This document shows, piece after piece, positions 61,877 through 64,000 of a stretch of 64,000 nt of DNA (the first letter of the stretch is position 1; each line of letters begins with the position of its first letter). The stretch is from CBDCME01 sp965218865. GTDB taxonomy: Bacteria; Pseudomonadota; Alphaproteobacteria; JAAXGF01. Location: the NCBI GenBank assembly GCA_965218865.1, contig CBDCME010000037.1:1-64000 (forward strand). The letters run 5' to 3'. A program made the translations under genes and the position numbers. A model generated the notes under the pieces. It was not told the origin of the DNA. It was given only the letters and a program-made list of their open reading frames with translations, and ran no database searches.

Positions 61877-63250
61877 GTGAACGCGGTTCCAGTCAACAGA
61901 ACTAACGGCGGTTTTGGCGCGTTTGCGATAACAGCTTCGGTTCTTGTTGCCGCGTTCGCCGGTGCCGTTGCGTGGTTGGCGACGCTGCCACCCCCGCCGG
62001 CGATGGAGCCGCCGGCTATTGTTGTGCCCATCGCTCCCTTCGGACCCCCGAAATCGAGCGAAGCGGCGGACGAGGTCACGCCCGCGGACGACCCCGGCAT
62101 TGAAACGCCTTTGCCGCCGGAACCCAGTACCAACGTGGCGGAATCCTCCCCGGTACCGCCGGTCGCTGAATCGTCCTCCCCAGACCAGGCAAGCCCGAAG
62201 GAAAGCCAAGCGCTGGTTCCCGAGGGGCCTCCCGAGGAACCGCCGGAGCTGACGACGACGACGCCACCGGTGTCCGCGAGCACGGCCGGCACTTCCGACT
62301 TACCAGCCGCGGAAGCGGCACCCGAAGTTGCCGGCGAGACCTCGGTCACCGCCGTGGCCCCGGAACCGGAGCCGGAGCCGGAGGTGGTCGCGGCGCTGGC
62401 TCCTGAATCCGCCGCCACCCAACAAACCCCTCTTGCCCCGGACGATGCCGCGGGTGCCCCGGAGGAAGCGGCCCCCGCCGCGGCCGAGGAACCCGATCGC
62501 GAAGTCGAGCCGGCCGTAACGACGCCGCTCACCTGGATCGCCCACGCTCGGCCCTACGACCAACGCGACGAGCGTCCCCGGATCGCCATCGTAATCACCA
62601 GCCTCGGATTGAGCGAGGGTGCGACGACGGCGGCCATCGAATTGCCCGGCGGCGTCACCCTGGCATTCGCGTCGTACGCCCAGAAACTCCAGGAATGGAT
62701 AAATCTGGCGCGCGCCGCCGGGCACGAGGTCATGCTCGATCTGCCGATGGAGCCGAACAATTATCCGAGCCTCGATCCCGGTCCCCAACCCCTCTTGACC
62801 TCGATTTCCCTCGACGAAAACAATTCGCGGCTTCAGTGGCACCTGGGGCGAGCCACCGGATACGTCGGGGTGACGAACAACATGGGTTCGCGCTTCACCA
62901 GTTCCGCGCCGGTATTCAAACCGGTCATGGCTTCACTCAATCTGCGCGGTCTCCTGTATCTCGACAGCCGAACTTCAAGTGGTCCGGTTGCCCGCACGAT
63001 CGCCGCCGACCTCGGCATACCCCACGTCGTCAATGACCGATTCCTCGACGATAAAGCATCACGGACCGAGATCGACAAACGGCTCGCCGAAATCGAGAGG
63101 ATCGCCCGGCAAAGTGGAGTCGCCGTCGCCCTTTGCCACGCCTTTCCGATCACCTTGGAGCGGCTGGCGGCGTGGATCCCGACACTGGCGGCCAAAGGAC
63201 TTGCCCTGGCCCCGGTCAGTGCCGTCGTCAAACAGGTCGAACGCGGATGA
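61877..63250 (+). CDS. Divergent polysaccharide deacetylase family protein
   Basis: 457 residues from GTG 61877. One N-terminal membrane helix (AFAITASVLVAAFAGAVAWL), a ~170-residue Pro/Ala/Glu-rich linker, then a divergent polysaccharide deacetylase (YibQ-like) domain: PRIAIVITSLGLSEGATTAA, EVMLDLPMEPNNYPSLDPGP, GVTNNMGSRFTSS and LDSRTSSGPVAR. The enzyme activity of this family is not well known; by the fold it should act on a cell-wall or surface polysaccharide in the periplasm. The stop overlaps rppH (ATGA). Confidence 0.88.
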   Translation: MNAVPVNRTNGGFGAFAITASVLVAAFAGAVAWLATLPPPPAMEPPAIVVPIAPFGPPKSSEAADEVTPADDPGIETPLPPEPSTNVAESSPVPPVAESSSPDQASPKESQALVPEGPPEEPPELTTTTPPVSASTAGTSDLPAAEAAPEVAGETSVTAVAPEPEPEPEVVAALAPESAATQQTPLAPDDAAGAPEEAAPAAAEEPDREVEPAVTTPLTWIAHARPYDQRDERPRIAIVITSLGLSEGATTAAIELPGGVTLAFASYAQKLQEWINLARAAGHEVMLDLPMEPNNYPSLDPGPQPLLTSISLDENNSRLQWHLGRATGYVGVTNNMGSRFTSSAPVFKPVMASLNLRGLLYLDSRTSSGPVARTIAADLGIPHVVNDRFLDDKASRTEIDKRLAEIERIARQSGVAVALCHAFPITLERLAAWIPTLAAKGLALAPVSAVVKQVERG

Positions 63251-63729
63251 GCGAAACTGGAGTAGGCGCCCTCCCCTATCGCCTTGGCGTCGGAATAATG
63301 TTGCTGAACCAGCACCGGGATGTCTTCGTCGCACGGCGTCTGAATTCGCAGGCCGAAACCTGGCAGATGCCGCAAGGGGGAATCGACCCGGACGAGAGTC
63401 CCCGCCAGACCGCGCGGCGCGAAATGGCCGAGGAAATCGGTACCGACAAGGGCGACATCGTTGCTGAAAGCCGCGACTGGTATGAGTACAACCTGCCGGA
63501 AGAACGTATCAGCTCGACCTGGCAAGGTCGCTACCGTGGCCAACGACAAAAATGGTTCGTGGTTAAATTTACCGGTGTCGACGCCGATATCGACATTGCC
63601 ACTCCGAACCCCGAGTTCGTGGCCTGGCGCTGGGTCACGGCAAGCCGTCTTCCCGCGCTGGTCGTCCCCTTCAAGCGCCCGATGTATTTGCGGATCATCG
63701 AGGAATTCCGATCCTATCTGGGGTTATGA
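63247..63729 (+). CDS. rppH: RNA pyrophosphohydrolase (Nudix)
   Basis: 160 residues from ATG 63247. It removes pyrophosphate from the 5' end of mRNA, starting decay, or hydrolyses diadenosine polyphosphates. The Nudix box GGIDPDESPRQTARREMAEE (then IG) is complete, with WQMPQ before it and YRGQRQKWFVVKF after it. The open frame extends upstream only as a shadow of the deacetylase. Confidence 0.95.
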   Translation: MSETGVGALPYRLGVGIMLLNQHRDVFVARRLNSQAETWQMPQGGIDPDESPRQTARREMAEEIGTDKGDIVAESRDWYEYNLPEERISSTWQGRYRGQRQKWFVVKFTGVDADIDIATPNPEFVAWRWVTASRLPALVVPFKRPMYLRIIEEFRSYLGL

Positions 63730-63844
63730 CGGCAACCCCTCGCGGGCCGTGCCCGACATACTTGTCGATCATCGCCTGAAGCGAAGTAATGTCTCCCGTG
63801 CTCATATCTTGCGCGCCGCTCACAACGCCCCGGGCGTCGCGATC

Positions 63845-64000
63845 ATGAAGCGGGTTCTCCTGTTGATTCCGAATACCTCCTACCGGGCCGCCGATTTCAT
63901 GGCCGCGGCGGAACGTCTTGGAATCGAAGTCGCCGTCGGATCGAATCATCGCCAGGCGCTCGAGGACTGGTCGCGCGGGGGGGCGCTGAGTCTGGATTTT
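63845..64000 (+). CDS. ATP-grasp family protein, N-terminal part (runs off window)
   Basis: ATG 63845 starts MKRVLLLIPNTSYRAADFMA, followed by AAERLGIEVAVGSNHRQALE and a hydrophobic strand (GALSLDF) at the right edge. This Rossmann-like N-terminus fits the pre-ATP-grasp domain of carboxylate-amine ligases I know with the MKRVLLL-P-x-x-SYR pattern. Only 52 codons are visible, so the catalytic part is not seen and the call is tentative. Confidence 0.55.
   Translation, partial: MKRVLLLIPNTSYRAADFMAAAERLGIEVAVGSNHRQALEDWSRGGALSLDF

Noticed and set aside
63695..63949. 84-codon minus-strand frame opposite the rppH / ATP-grasp junction
   Set aside because: No ribosome binding site or family resemblance; it overlaps two better supported plus-strand genes.

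Overview
The window is a high-GC bacterial chromosome segment that reads as alphaproteobacterial, probably Rhodospirillales-like. The gene order rplU-rpmA-obgE-proB-proA-nadD-rsfS-gpmI-envC-ctpA-polysaccharide deacetylase-rppH, and leuS-lptE-holA, are typical of that class. No rRNA or tRNA gene was recognised. Many starts are GTG or TTG and many neighbouring genes overlap by 1-14 bases, as in tightly packed operons.

Layout. 1-1500: a partial glycosyltransferase, a frameshifted PII gene and two copies of a hairpin repeat. 1635-6477: an accessory cluster in which an exported winged-helix/PCMT fusion is divergent from a large exported caspase-SH3-FGE protein, followed by a second small exported winged-helix protein. 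6786-8440: a 4-hydroxybutyryl-CoA dehydratase. 8581-25609: an unusual complex I locus in permuted order H-I-(CBS gene)-J-K-antiporter-small membrane protein-antiporter-M-N-A-B-C-D-E-F-G. It has four antiporter-like subunits instead of three, and its NuoG carries an N7-type cysteine motif. 25658-42300: an IS-rich zone (IS30, ISAs1 with a DruA-like domain, IS630, IS256, IS5-like, an IS110 fragment and an IS1595-type element with a passenger gene) among broken genes. 42509-46594: leuS-lptE-holA. 46727-52000: second IS630 and IS256 copies with AT-rich and phage-like gene remnants. 52162-64000: the conserved ribosome/proline/NAD/cell-envelope block.

The strongest leads are these. (1) There is a family of exported winged-helix proteins with three shared cysteines. 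It has three members here: one fused to a PCMT, one next to the caspase-FGE gene, and one split by an IS. (2) A 2.9-kb IS1595-type element (38902-41837) has perfect 23-bp inverted repeats and an 8-bp target duplication. It carries a surface-lipoprotein metalloprotease and a string of hairpins, and it sits in the signal-peptide region of the third winged-helix gene; removing it on paper restores a 145-residue frame. (3) The complex I locus itself.

A caution for every entry: at least eight genes, including single-copy nuoG, PII and envC, are broken by one-base gains or losses, mostly in short homopolymers. This looks more like consensus error in the assembly than decay. In contrast, the cyclase, the AT-rich membrane gene and the phage exonuclease remnant carry in-frame nonsense codons and IS insertions, which look like real pseudogenes.
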